From an uncultured bacterium (GTDB taxonomy: Bacteria > Patescibacteriota > Microgenomatia > UBA1400 > PJMF01): a DNA stretch of 12,704 bases. Of the stretch, positions 5,995 through 12,634 are shown in pieces. A program made the position numbers and the translations under genes. The notes beneath the pieces are model-generated. The model did not search any database. It was not told where the DNA came from and saw only the letters and a list, made by a program, of their open reading frames with translations. The DNA is taken from positions 1-12,704 of the forward strand of contig CAJBWJ010000012.1 in the NCBI GenBank assembly GCA_903959355.1. Direction: 5' to 3'. The number at the start of each line of letters is the position of its first letter. Within the stretch, counting starts at the first letter, position 1.

Positions 5995-7764
5995 ATGGAT
6001 TTAGAATCGCTTAATTGGAAAATTTCTGCTAAAGCTGGTGAAGGTGTTATGTCTTCTGCCAAACTTTTTGCTAAGGCTTGCAAGAGACAAGGTCTATCTG
6101 TTTTCAATTATTACGAATATCCTTCTTTGATCAAAGGTGGCTTGCAAAGTGGTCAAGTTTCCGCTTCCTTGTCTGGATCTACTTGTCAGCGTCGCCATTT
6201 AGATTTGCTTATTATTTTTCATGAAAAATTTATTCAAGATCATCTGCCAGAAATAGATGAAAAGACTTTAGTTATTTTTAATGGCAATGCTTTTGATCCG
6301 ACTAAATATCCAGAGTTAAAATCAAAAGTTGTAGCTATCAATTTAACCAAAATAGCCAGAGATCAGGGTGCTAATCCTTTGGCTTCAAATATTGCAGCTT
6401 TGGGTGTTAGTGCTTGTCTATTCGGCATGGATTTAACTATTCTTGGCCGAATAGTGGTTGAAGAGTTTGCCAAAAATAAAGAAACGGCAATTAAAAACTT
6501 ACAGGTGCTTCAGGCTGCTTTTGTAGTGGCCACTGATTTAATTAAACAAAATGTATTCCAACCTTTTGGTAAATTAATTTCTTCTGGAGTTGATGAACAA
6601 ATTTTATTAACTGGCAATGAAGCAATCGGTCTTGGCGCTTTGGCGGCAGGACTGCAATTTTACTCTGCCTATCCAATGACCCCAGCCACCGGCGTGTTGC
6701 ATTTTTTAGCAGCAGCGCAAAATGATTATCCAATTGTGGTCAAGCATGCTGAAGATGAAATTGCTGCGATTAATCATGCAATTGGAGCTTCTTTTGCTGG
6801 CGTGCGGGCAATGACTGGTAGTTCTGGTGGAGGTTTTGCTTTGATGGTCGAAGCACTTTCTTTTGCTGGAGTTTCAGAAATTCCTCTCGTGGTTTTCGAA
6901 GCAATGAGACAAGGTCCGGCCACTGGTCTGCCAACCTGGACTTCTCAGGGAGATTTAAACTTTGTATTGGGGGCAGGACATGGAGAATTTTTGCGAGTGG
7001 TTTTAACTCCTGGAGATGTACAAGAACATTTTCAGTTAGCTAAATTAGCTGTTGAATTAGCTGAAAAATATCAGCTACCAGTTTTAATCGTATCAGATAA
7101 ATATATTCTTGAGTCAAATCAGACTATGCCAAAAATGCAGCTTGTCTCGCAAAATCAGCGCGCTTCAATGCTAAATAATGGACAACTTGGAGATACTGGA
7201 TTAGCAGAGGGAGAATATTTACGTTACAAAGCTAGTGAAAATGGAATTTCTACTCGTTCTATTCCTGGCCAAACCAACGCTTTGCAGCTCAGTAATTCTT
7301 ATGAGCATGATGAATATGGTTTTGCCACTGAAGATGCAGCCGTCACTAAAAAAGCAGTTGATAAAAGAGCAGCTAAAATAGAAGCACTAAAACTAGATTT
7401 GCCAAAGCCTTTGTATCTTGGTTCCAAAAACCCAGAGAAAATCCTGATTTCTTTTGGTTCAACAATTAATGTCTTGAGGGATGTTTTGTTAGATGAGGCC
7501 GCTTCTCAAATTGCAGTAATTCATTTACCTTGTGTTTATCCTTTTCCTAATCTTGAATTAGAAAAATTGCTTGAAGGAAAAACAGCTGAAACCTTTGTTT
7601 TAGAAGGTAATTCAACTGGCCAACTCAATGCATTAATTAAGAGAGAAACTAATTTACCTAATTTACGTTCGCTTTTGCGTTATGACGGCAGACCTTTTTA
7701 TAGTGAAGACTTGTTGGAATTTATTAAAACAGAAAAAATAAGCGAACAATACAAATTGATATGA
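5995..7764 (+). CDS. korA: 2-oxoacid:acceptor oxidoreductase, fused gamma-alpha subunit (KorA-like)
   Basis: 589 residues. Residues 1-190 are the gamma domain (SAKAGEGVMSSAKLFAKA, then YEYPSLIKGGLQSGQV). Residues about 200-370 are the alpha pyrimidine-binding domain with TGNEAIGLGALAAGLQFY, YPMTPAT (226-232), HAEDEIAAINHAIGASFAG holding the Glu expected to activate thiamine diphosphate, AMTGSSGGGFALM (272-284) and GPATGLPTWTSQGD (307-320). The C-terminal third has the SIPG..., EHDEYGFATEDA and LEGNSTGQL...RYDGRPF blocks typical of KorA. Together with the beta subunit it converts a 2-oxoacid plus CoA to acyl-CoA, CO2 and two low-potential electrons. The fused gamma-alpha form is common in KorAB pairs. 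Substrate (pyruvate, 2-oxoglutarate or branched) cannot be fixed from sequence; the neighbouring pyruvate kinase favours pyruvate. No ferredoxin-like delta subunit is present. The TGA stop overlaps the next ATG (ATGA, 7761-7764), indicating translational coupling. Confidence 0.94.
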   Translation: MDLESLNWKISAKAGEGVMSSAKLFAKACKRQGLSVFNYYEYPSLIKGGLQSGQVSASLSGSTCQRRHLDLLIIFHEKFIQDHLPEIDEKTLVIFNGNAFDPTKYPELKSKVVAINLTKIARDQGANPLASNIAALGVSACLFGMDLTILGRIVVEEFAKNKETAIKNLQVLQAAFVVATDLIKQNVFQPFGKLISSGVDEQILLTGNEAIGLGALAAGLQFYSAYPMTPATGVLHFLAAAQNDYPIVVKHAEDEIAAINHAIGASFAGVRAMTGSSGGGFALMVEALSFAGVSEIPLVVFEAMRQGPATGLPTWTSQGDLNFVLGAGHGEFLRVVLTPGDVQEHFQLAKLAVELAEKYQLPVLIVSDKYILESNQTMPKMQLVSQNQRASMLNNGQLGDTGLAEGEYLRYKASENGISTRSIPGQTNALQLSNSYEHDEYGFATEDAAVTKKAVDKRAAKIEALKLDLPKPLYLGSKNPEKILISFGSTINVLRDVLLDEAASQIAVIHLPCVYPFPNLELEKLLEGKTAETFVLEGNSTGQLNALIKRETNLPNLRSLLRYDGRPFYSEDLLEFIKTEKISEQYKLI

Positions 7765-8621
7765 ACGAAATTACTTTAGCCAATCTCATGTCGCCCGTCG
7801 CACCAACATGGTGCCCTGGTTGTGGCAATTTTAGCATTCTAACTGCCTTGAAACAGGCTTTGGTTGAACTTAAGCTAAACATGGAGGACGTGGTGATTGT
7901 TTTTGGAATTGGCTGCAGTGGTAACACGGCTGATTTTATCAAATGCTATGGTCTACATGCTCTTCATGGTCGTGGTGTAGCCAATGCCATTGGCATTAAA
8001 CTTGCCAATCATAATCAAAAAGTAATTATGATCGGTGGCGATGGGGATATTTATGGCGAAGGCTTCAATCATCTTGTGGCAGCTTGTCGTGGGAATCATG
8101 ATTTAACTACTTTGGTTTTCAATAACCATCGTTACAGTTTAACCACTGGCCAAGCTTCGCCTACTTCAGCTAAAGGCACAATCAGCAAATCTACTCCTCA
8201 GGGTTTAATTGAAAATCCTATTGGAGCTTTGAGTACTGCAATTAGCAATGGAGCTGGTTTTGTAGCTCGTGCTTATGCCGGCAAACTTAAACAAATGGTG
8301 GATTTGATCAAGGAGGGTATTCTTTATGAGGGTTTTTCCCTAATTGATGTCCAGCAGCCTTGTCCAAGTTTTAATAAAGAACAAGACTACGCTTGGTATC
8401 AGGAAAATGTTTTTGATCTAGCTGCCGATTACGATCCAACTAATCAAGGTCAGGCTCTAGTTACTTTACTTGATCAAGATAAGCTTGGTCTTGGAGTACT
8501 TTATAGAAATGACCAACGCCTCGCCTACCACAAGGAAGTACCTTGTTTAAGCGCACAAAGTCTCATCGAACAATTTCCAAAAGAAATTAACCTAAGCAAA
8601 GCAATCGCTGAATTTGTTTAA
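7761..8621 (+). CDS. korB: 2-oxoacid:acceptor oxidoreductase beta subunit (KorB-like)
   Basis: 286 residues. It binds thiamine diphosphate and one [4Fe-4S] cluster. Four candidate cluster cysteines are visible: C18 and C21 in WCPGCGN, C52 in GIGCSG, and C201 in DVQQPCPSFN. The thiamine diphosphate/Mg motif is GGDGDIYGEG (92-101) leading to N121-N122 and LTTGQASPTS (127-136). The usual Gly after the Tyr of the NNxxYG loop is Ser here (Y125-S126), a small deviation. The C-terminal 40 residues (about 245-286) match the family's YRNDQR...Y tail region. It is translated from an ATGA overlap with the alpha subunit and is clearly in the same operon. Electrons would pass from the single cluster to an external carrier, most simply the divergently encoded flavodoxin. 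The gene converges with the cyclophilin gene, 26 bases apart, with no strong hairpin between. Confidence 0.94.
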   Translation: MNEITLANLMSPVAPTWCPGCGNFSILTALKQALVELKLNMEDVVIVFGIGCSGNTADFIKCYGLHALHGRGVANAIGIKLANHNQKVIMIGGDGDIYGEGFNHLVAACRGNHDLTTLVFNNHRYSLTTGQASPTSAKGTISKSTPQGLIENPIGALSTAISNGAGFVARAYAGKLKQMVDLIKEGILYEGFSLIDVQQPCPSFNKEQDYAWYQENVFDLAADYDPTNQGQALVTLLDQDKLGLGVLYRNDQRLAYHKEVPCLSAQSLIEQFPKEINLSKAIAEFV

Positions 8622-8647
8622 TTTTCTCTATTTTTAAATGTTGAAAG

Positions 8648-9331
8648 CTATTTTTCGACAATAGTCACTGATTTAACTAAAACTGGAGTGACTGGAGTGG
8701 ACATTTCACCACTAAAGCTGCTTTTAACCTTGGCAGTGGCAATTTTATCGACCACGTCTAAGCCAGAAATAACTTTGCCAAAAATGACATAGTTTGGTTG
8801 TAGACCATAATCTTTGTGCATAATAAAGAATTGACTACCGTTGGTGTTTGGACCAGAGTTGGCCATAGCAATAGTGCCGCGAGTGTATTCCCCGGTAAAT
8901 TTCTCATCATCAAATCTATATCCAGGACTGCCAGTGCCGTCGCCACGTGGGTCGCCACCTTGAATCATGAAGCCATCGATGACTCGGTGAAAAATAGTGC
9001 CATCATAAAATTTGCTTTTGGCCAAAGAGATGAAATTGTTGGCAGTGATTGGAGTTTCTTTAGTGTTTAAACTAATTACAATGTCTCCTTCACTGGTGCT
9101 TAGAGTAGCTTCATATTTTTTATTTTGGTCGATGGTCATTTCTGGTTTGTTCATTTTTTTGTTAGCTGACAGACTAGCTGGCATGCTTTTATCCTCTTTA
9201 TTGCTGTACTTAATATTGATAGCGCTACTATTATTTATTTCTGATTTTTTGTCTAGTTTTTTAATGGTTAGTGTTCCTACAAAAAGTAAAAAAATAACCA
9301 AAACTATTAATAAAATATTTTCTTTTTTCAT
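8648..9331 (-). CDS. Membrane-anchored cyclophilin-type peptidyl-prolyl cis-trans isomerase
   Basis: 227 residues: a short basic N-terminus (MKKEN), one hydrophobic helix (6-22) with no lipobox Cys, a polar linker rich in Lys/Ser/Asn (24-72), then the cyclophilin domain (about 73-227). Active-site motifs: F114-H-R116, GFMIQGGDP (120-128), GTGSPGYRF (132-140), GTIAMANSGPNTNGSQFFI (152-170) and NYVIFGKV (180-187). The human CypA Trp121 position is Leu177, usual in bacterial enzymes. The helix acts as a signal anchor, putting the isomerase outside the membrane, where it would help fold secreted or surface proteins such as the repeat protein in this window (inference). It lies 25 bases downstream of the methyltransferase on the same strand, but has its own TATACT -10 box 17 bases before the ATG. 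No Shine-Dalgarno sequence precedes it. Confidence 0.93.
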   Translation of the reverse strand: MKKENILLIVLVIFLLFVGTLTIKKLDKKSEINNSSAINIKYSNKEDKSMPASLSANKKMNKPEMTIDQNKKYEATLSTSEGDIVISLNTKETPITANNFISLAKSKFYDGTIFHRVIDGFMIQGGDPRGDGTGSPGYRFDDEKFTGEYTRGTIAMANSGPNTNGSQFFIMHKDYGLQPNYVIFGKVISGLDVVDKIATAKVKSSFSGEMSTPVTPVLVKSVTIVEK

Positions 9332-9348
9332 ATGTAAAAGGGAGCTTA

Positions 9349-9354
9349 AGTATA
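9349..9354 (-). promoter_or_regulatory. Candidate -10 box TATACT of the cyclophilin gene
   Basis: TATACT ends 17 bases before the ATG at 9331, giving a leader of about ten bases with no Shine-Dalgarno motif. TTGCTT (9378-9373) lies 18 bases upstream as a partial -35, inside the 3' end of the methyltransferase gene. Confidence 0.4.
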
Positions 9355-9356
9355 TA

Positions 9357-9983
9357 TCAAATTTTTTCTACAAAGCAAGTAATAATGCCGAGGTTTCTTT
9401 TCAAACCAATCTTTTTCTTTTCATAAAAAACTTCAGTTTCAATGATTCTAAAACCAGCTTTTTTGAAATATAAAACAATTTCATCTTGTTTAAACCAAGT
9501 GTAAAATCTTGGCTTGTAATTGGACATTTCTTCCTCCTCATAACCCTCACCCACTCCTTCTTTGACTGAAATATAAAGAATGCCATTTTTTTTGAGTAAG
9601 CGATGAAATTCTTTAAGGGTTGGTAAAATATCTTTTCTATCTAGATGGATTAGAGTGTCGTTGGACCAAATTCCATGGAAACTTTCGTCTTTGAAAGTAG
9701 TTTTAGAAATGTTTCCAATCTGAAATTTTGCATCAGGAGCATAAGCCCTAGCTAAGTCAAGTAATTTTTCTGATAAATCAATACCGATTACTTTAGATGT
9801 TTTGGAAAGAATTTTTGAATCTCTACCCCAACCACAACCTGCATCTAAAACTTTGGAAGACTCTGGAAGGAATTTTTTGAACTTTTTAATCTCTTCAACT
9901 AATTCGAGATTTTTAGTTTTTTGTTTGTAGTGATGAGCGATCTCATCATAAGTTTCAATGGTTGTTTTTAGATTTTTTTTCAT
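9357..9983 (-). CDS. Class I SAM-dependent methyltransferase
   Basis: 208 residues with the Rossmann-type methyltransferase core. Motif I is VLDAGCGWGRDS (45-56), the acidic end of strand 2 is VIGIDLS (65-71), motif II is around NISK...FHGIWSNDTLIHL (91-114), and motif III is LKKNGILYISVK (130-141). The N-terminal TYDEIAHHY (11-19) is the usual opening of the methyltransferase-11/25 group. The substrate is unknown: such enzymes methylate small molecules, lipids, quinone precursors or proteins. It is cytoplasmic, with no signal. It ends in TGA, which shows that UGA is a stop codon here. TAGAAT lies ten bases before the ATG, and a 54-base gap separates it from the upstream HAD gene. Confidence 0.93.
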   Translation of the reverse strand: MKKNLKTTIETYDEIAHHYKQKTKNLELVEEIKKFKKFLPESSKVLDAGCGWGRDSKILSKTSKVIGIDLSEKLLDLARAYAPDAKFQIGNISKTTFKDESFHGIWSNDTLIHLDRKDILPTLKEFHRLLKKNGILYISVKEGVGEGYEEEEMSNYKPRFYTWFKQDEIVLYFKKAGFRIIETEVFYEKKKIGLKRNLGIITCFVEKI

Positions 9984-9993
9984 CTAAAAAGTC

Positions 9994-9999
9994 ATTCTA
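9994..9999 (-). promoter_or_regulatory. Candidate -10 box TAGAAT of the methyltransferase gene
   Basis: TAGAAT ends ten bases before the ATG at 9983, so a transcript would have only a few leader bases. No -35 is visible at the usual distance and no Shine-Dalgarno site is present. The gene could also be read through from the HAD gene upstream. Confidence 0.4.
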
Positions 10000-10037
10000 A
10001 CATGGTCAAAAAAATTTAGAATAAGCAGTTTAACTAA

Positions 10038-10697
10038 TTAATTTTTGAGGATGAATTCAAGAATATCAGTGAATTTATTAGCGTAAAAATCAACATTGAT
10101 GTTGATATTAGCGAAAGCTTGTTTGCCAATTAATTCACTCTCGAGAACAGCAACAAAATACAGATTAGCTCCTTTGGCAGCAAAGCCATCTTTAAGAGCA
10201 TTGCCGACATAAACAGTTTCAGCAGGAGTAACATCAAATTCGTAAAGAGCTTTATTGAAAACTCTTGGATCTGGTTTGAGATGTTCAGAATTATCTCTGT
10301 GATAAAAAGCATCGATTCTGGTGCCAAGTGGATGATCTAGAGAAATCATTGGTTTGACTTCAATATATGATCTGGAGGTAACCACAGCGATTTTTTTACC
10401 GGCTTTTTTAAGTTCATCTAAAACAGCCAAATTTCTTTCTGGAATAGCGTCCATCTTGCCATCTTTGATAGCTTGAGGGAACATTTTGTCGAAGCGTCTC
10501 ATGAATTCGCCAGCATTAATGCCAGGGATTCTCTCCTTGATAGCTTCTTTTAGATTTTGACCCCAAGTAATGCGATGAATGGTTCTGTCCATAGGTTTGA
10601 GACTCATGGAAGCTGCAATTTCGTTTTCAAAATTGAAGCAAGATTCTTCTGAAAGACAAATTGTATCGTCAAAATCAAGTAGAACTAATTTTATCAT
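10038..10697 (-). CDS. HAD-superfamily hydrolase (phosphoglycolate phosphatase-like)
   Basis: 219 residues. Motif I is LLDFDDTI with nucleophile D8 and acid/base D10; a helical C1-type cap spans about 15-85. Motif II is VVTSRS (105-110), motif III is K141 in HLKPDPRVF, and motif IV is VGNALKD (164-170). In motif IV the usual first Asp (GDxxxD) is Asn166, while D170 is kept. Such proteins dephosphorylate small phosphorylated metabolites (phosphoglycolate, sugar phosphates, nucleotides); the substrate is not readable here. It is cytoplasmic. It is divergent from the HD-GYP-like gene across a 61-base spacer containing a -10 box for each direction. Confidence 0.9.
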   Translation of the reverse strand: MIKLVLLDFDDTICLSEESCFNFENEIAASMSLKPMDRTIHRITWGQNLKEAIKERIPGINAGEFMRRFDKMFPQAIKDGKMDAIPERNLAVLDELKKAGKKIAVVTSRSYIEVKPMISLDHPLGTRIDAFYHRDNSEHLKPDPRVFNKALYEFDVTPAETVYVGNALKDGFAAKGANLYFVAVLESELIGKQAFANININVDFYANKFTDILEFILKN

Positions 10698-10703
10698 TCT
10701 TAT

Positions 10704-10709
10704 ATTTTA
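10704..10709 (-). promoter_or_regulatory. -10 box TAAAAT of the HAD hydrolase gene
   Basis: TAAAAT ends six bases before the ATG at 10697, predicting a transcript that begins at the start codon. No -35 or Shine-Dalgarno sequence is visible. Confidence 0.45.
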
Positions 10710-10745
10710 CCAAATAATTTCAAAAATGCTTTGGAAAATTTGATA

Positions 10746-10751
10746 TATAAT
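10746..10751 (+). promoter_or_regulatory. -10 box TATAAT of the HD-GYP-like gene
   Basis: A perfect TATAAT ends seven bases before the ATG at 10759, so transcription is expected to start at the A of the ATG. There is no Shine-Dalgarno site and no clear -35. Confidence 0.55.
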
Positions 10752-10758
10752 TCTAAAC

Positions 10759-11862
10759 ATGATTAACGATGAGAGACATGAGCCAGCTACTGATGTTCTT
10801 AATGATGGTGGAGCTCAAATTGCTAAAGAACTAAAAGAGCTTTTAAATAACCTAGATTTACATTTAGACGAAAGTCTGAGGTTTGCTTTGGCTAGAAATT
10901 TTGCCAATTATTCTACTTCTCTTCTCAATCAATTGGGACTCTTACATAAATTACCTATTTTTAGAAATGGAACAGCTAAGCTAGCCAGTCAATTTTCTTA
11001 TGAATTGACAATGGTGAGAAGTGTGCTGGCCAATCAAGAAAAAGTTAAAGGCATTCTTGGCGGTGACAATCAGTCTATCGCTGATTTAGTTTTTGCTATT
11101 TTAATTAGTGATATTGGCAAAGCTGGACCAATTAAATCAAATGAAGGTTATCCTAGCGCAGTAATTGAACGTATTTTTAATCAAGCAATCTTCACAGAGG
11201 TTCATAAAGAATGGCTGAAAAATGCCAGTCCAGATAGTTTTCCAACTCCAATGAAAGAAACAATTGAAGCTTTGCCAGAAGCTGATCGTAAAAATATTTT
11301 TGAAAATGGTGTTTTTTTTGCTTTGCCAATTGATGCTTATCTACACGTAATCAAGCAAGTTGCTTTTGCCTCGGCTAAAGAAAGTAAGGAATTAATTGCT
11401 AAAGCTGAGGAGCTTTTTACTTTAACTGAAAAAGAAAGAAACTTCTTACTTTTACTTGGCGTAAATACAGAAAAAACTCCAACTCGTTCTTTTTTTACTA
11501 ATAGCCACATCAGATTTGGTAGACTTTTTATGAGTCGCAAGGGAATTTTAAATGCAGAGCAAAAAAAAGTTGTCCCGATGGCCCTTTCTCATCACTTATC
11601 TCAAGGTGTTTTACCAAAAGGCATGGATGTTAATTCATTTTTAAATGATCGTGCTTTACTTCGCAACACTGCTTTCCTGGAAATTCTTGATAAATTTGAT
11701 GCTTTTTATTCTCGTTTCAAAGAAAAAGGTGTTGATGCTGCTAGAGCATCAACTTGGAAAGCAATTCTTGGTGGTTTAAATGATAATTACAATCAATATC
11801 CAGATTTTTTAACTTCTTATAGAGAAATTTTTGATGAGATGGCGAACGCAGGAATTATTTAA
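10759..11862 (+). CDS. Uncharacterised protein, possible divergent HD-GYP-like protein
   Basis: 367 residues, soluble, mostly helical in character; I do not recognise it by overall sequence. Several pieces look like a worn HD-GYP phosphohydrolase domain in the right order: ILISDIGKAG (114-123) where HD-GYP has HDIGK; SHIRFGRLFM (249-258) like HxxxGxxLL; ALSHHLSQGVLPKGM (275-289) like the HHExxDGxGYPxG stretch; and EILDKFDAF (308-316) like the conserved DxFDA. The His of the HD pair is Ser117 and there is no GYP. About 130 residues separate DIGK from the second motif, far more than usual, implying an insertion. H250, H278, H279, D118 and D311/D314 remain as possible metal ligands. If the match is right, the protein may be an inactive or altered regulator rather than a cyclic-di-GMP phosphodiesterase. 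It converges with the PAP2 gene with a four-base gap. Confidence 0.6.
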   Translation: MINDERHEPATDVLNDGGAQIAKELKELLNNLDLHLDESLRFALARNFANYSTSLLNQLGLLHKLPIFRNGTAKLASQFSYELTMVRSVLANQEKVKGILGGDNQSIADLVFAILISDIGKAGPIKSNEGYPSAVIERIFNQAIFTEVHKEWLKNASPDSFPTPMKETIEALPEADRKNIFENGVFFALPIDAYLHVIKQVAFASAKESKELIAKAEELFTLTEKERNFLLLLGVNTEKTPTRSFFTNSHIRFGRLFMSRKGILNAEQKKVVPMALSHHLSQGVLPKGMDVNSFLNDRALLRNTAFLEILDKFDAFYSRFKEKGVDAARASTWKAILGGLNDNYNQYPDFLTSYREIFDEMANAGII

Positions 11863-11868
11863 ATAATT
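11853..11868. repeat. Perfect 16-bp AT palindrome across the convergent stop codons
   Basis: AATTATTT followed by AAATAATT is an exact palindrome covering the TAA of the HD-GYP-like gene and most of the opposing PAP2 stop. It has no G-C pairs and no U-run context typical of an intrinsic terminator. It may be partly forced by the two facing stop codons. Confidence 0.5.
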
Positions 11869-12619
11869 AGCGGCGAAGGATCGCATCGACCATTTTTTTC
11901 AAAAAGGCAATGATTTTTTCTTTTAATGTTAGTTTTGGCATGAATAAGTCAAATAAAATCATAGTATAAGCGACTGATAATATGGTCACTAGCCACCAAA
12001 AGCCTCCAACAAATCCAGCCATAACATCAGAAAAATAATGAACTCCCAGATAAATTCGACTGAAGCCAATCGTAAGAACTAAAAACATTGAAAGTAATCC
12101 GGCGATCATCGTCAGTTTTTTATTTTTTGATAAATGAAAAACCAGAAAAACCAAAAGTGAATAAAAAATAAAATTATTCATGGCATGTCCAGAAGGAAAA
12201 CTCTTTGAAGCCTCAATGACTAATGGATTTAGTTGTGGTCTCTGACGATCGAACATTGTTTTTAAACTTGCATTTAAAATCACTCCCATGATTATGGCAA
12301 CTAAAAATAAGGCTGTTTCTCTTTTATGTTTTTTGAGTAAAAGCAAAGCAATGATTAAGGTGGCAAGTGTTAAGAAAATTGGGCCGCCTAAATTAGTAAA
12401 AAACAACATCGCTTCAGTTAAAAATGGAGTTCTGATGCTTAGCGCAAAGTTGGCAAAAAAAGTATCTAAAGAAGCAATGTTTTTGCTAGTCGCATATTCT
12501 GCGATTTCATTAAAAGTGATTAATGAAATTAGGCTAAAAAATAAACCAATAACTATTTCTATAAAAATAATTAGAGCTTTTTTAGGTTCGCCAAGCTTTT
12601 CCAAATAATGTTTTTTCAT
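11867..12619 (-). CDS. PAP2-family membrane phosphatase (undecaprenyl-pyrophosphate phosphatase or PgpB-like)
   Basis: 250 residues with about six hydrophobic helices (near 15-36, 68-95, 102-118, 148-163, 168-186 and 203-226) and basic ends. The three PAP2 catalytic motifs are intact: K120-TMFDRQ-R127-P128 (KX6RP), S141? region FPSGH with P142-S143-G144-H145 holding the proton-donor His, and S187-R-IYLGV-H194-YFS-D198 with the nucleophilic His. Known roles of the family are dephosphorylation of undecaprenyl pyrophosphate to recycle the wall lipid carrier, or of phosphatidylglycerol phosphate and related lipids; sequence alone does not decide. It fits beside the nucleotide-sugar enzyme as an envelope function. 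The start at 12619 has no Shine-Dalgarno sequence; the upstream DNA is almost pure A/T, so no single -10 can be picked, and it may be cotranscribed with a gene to the right. Confidence 0.92.
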   Translation of the reverse strand: MKKHYLEKLGEPKKALIIFIEIVIGLFFSLISLITFNEIAEYATSKNIASLDTFFANFALSIRTPFLTEAMLFFTNLGGPIFLTLATLIIALLLLKKHKRETALFLVAIIMGVILNASLKTMFDRQRPQLNPLVIEASKSFPSGHAMNNFIFYSLLVFLVFHLSKNKKLTMIAGLLSMFLVLTIGFSRIYLGVHYFSDVMAGFVGGFWWLVTILSVAYTMILFDLFMPKLTLKEKIIAFLKKMVDAILRR

Positions 12620-12634
12620 TTGAATATTTTTAAT

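Noticed and set aside
8622..8647. Terminator between the oxidoreductase and cyclophilin genes
   Set aside because: T-rich runs are present but I find no inverted repeat able to form a stem.
7762..9359. UGA recoding (as in Gracilibacteria/Absconditabacteria)
   Set aside because: TGA ends the KorA-like gene in an ATGA overlap and ends the methyltransferase at its expected length; no in-frame TGA interrupts any gene.
9012..9473. Plus-strand hydrophobic 153-codon frame
   Set aside because: It is antisense to the Lys-rich linker and N-terminus of the cyclophilin and the end of the methyltransferase; T-rich complement of Lys codons looks hydrophobic by accident.
12288..12608. Plus-strand 106-codon Lys/Ile-rich frame
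   Set aside because: Antisense of PAP2 transmembrane helices, which contain intact catalytic motifs on the other strand.
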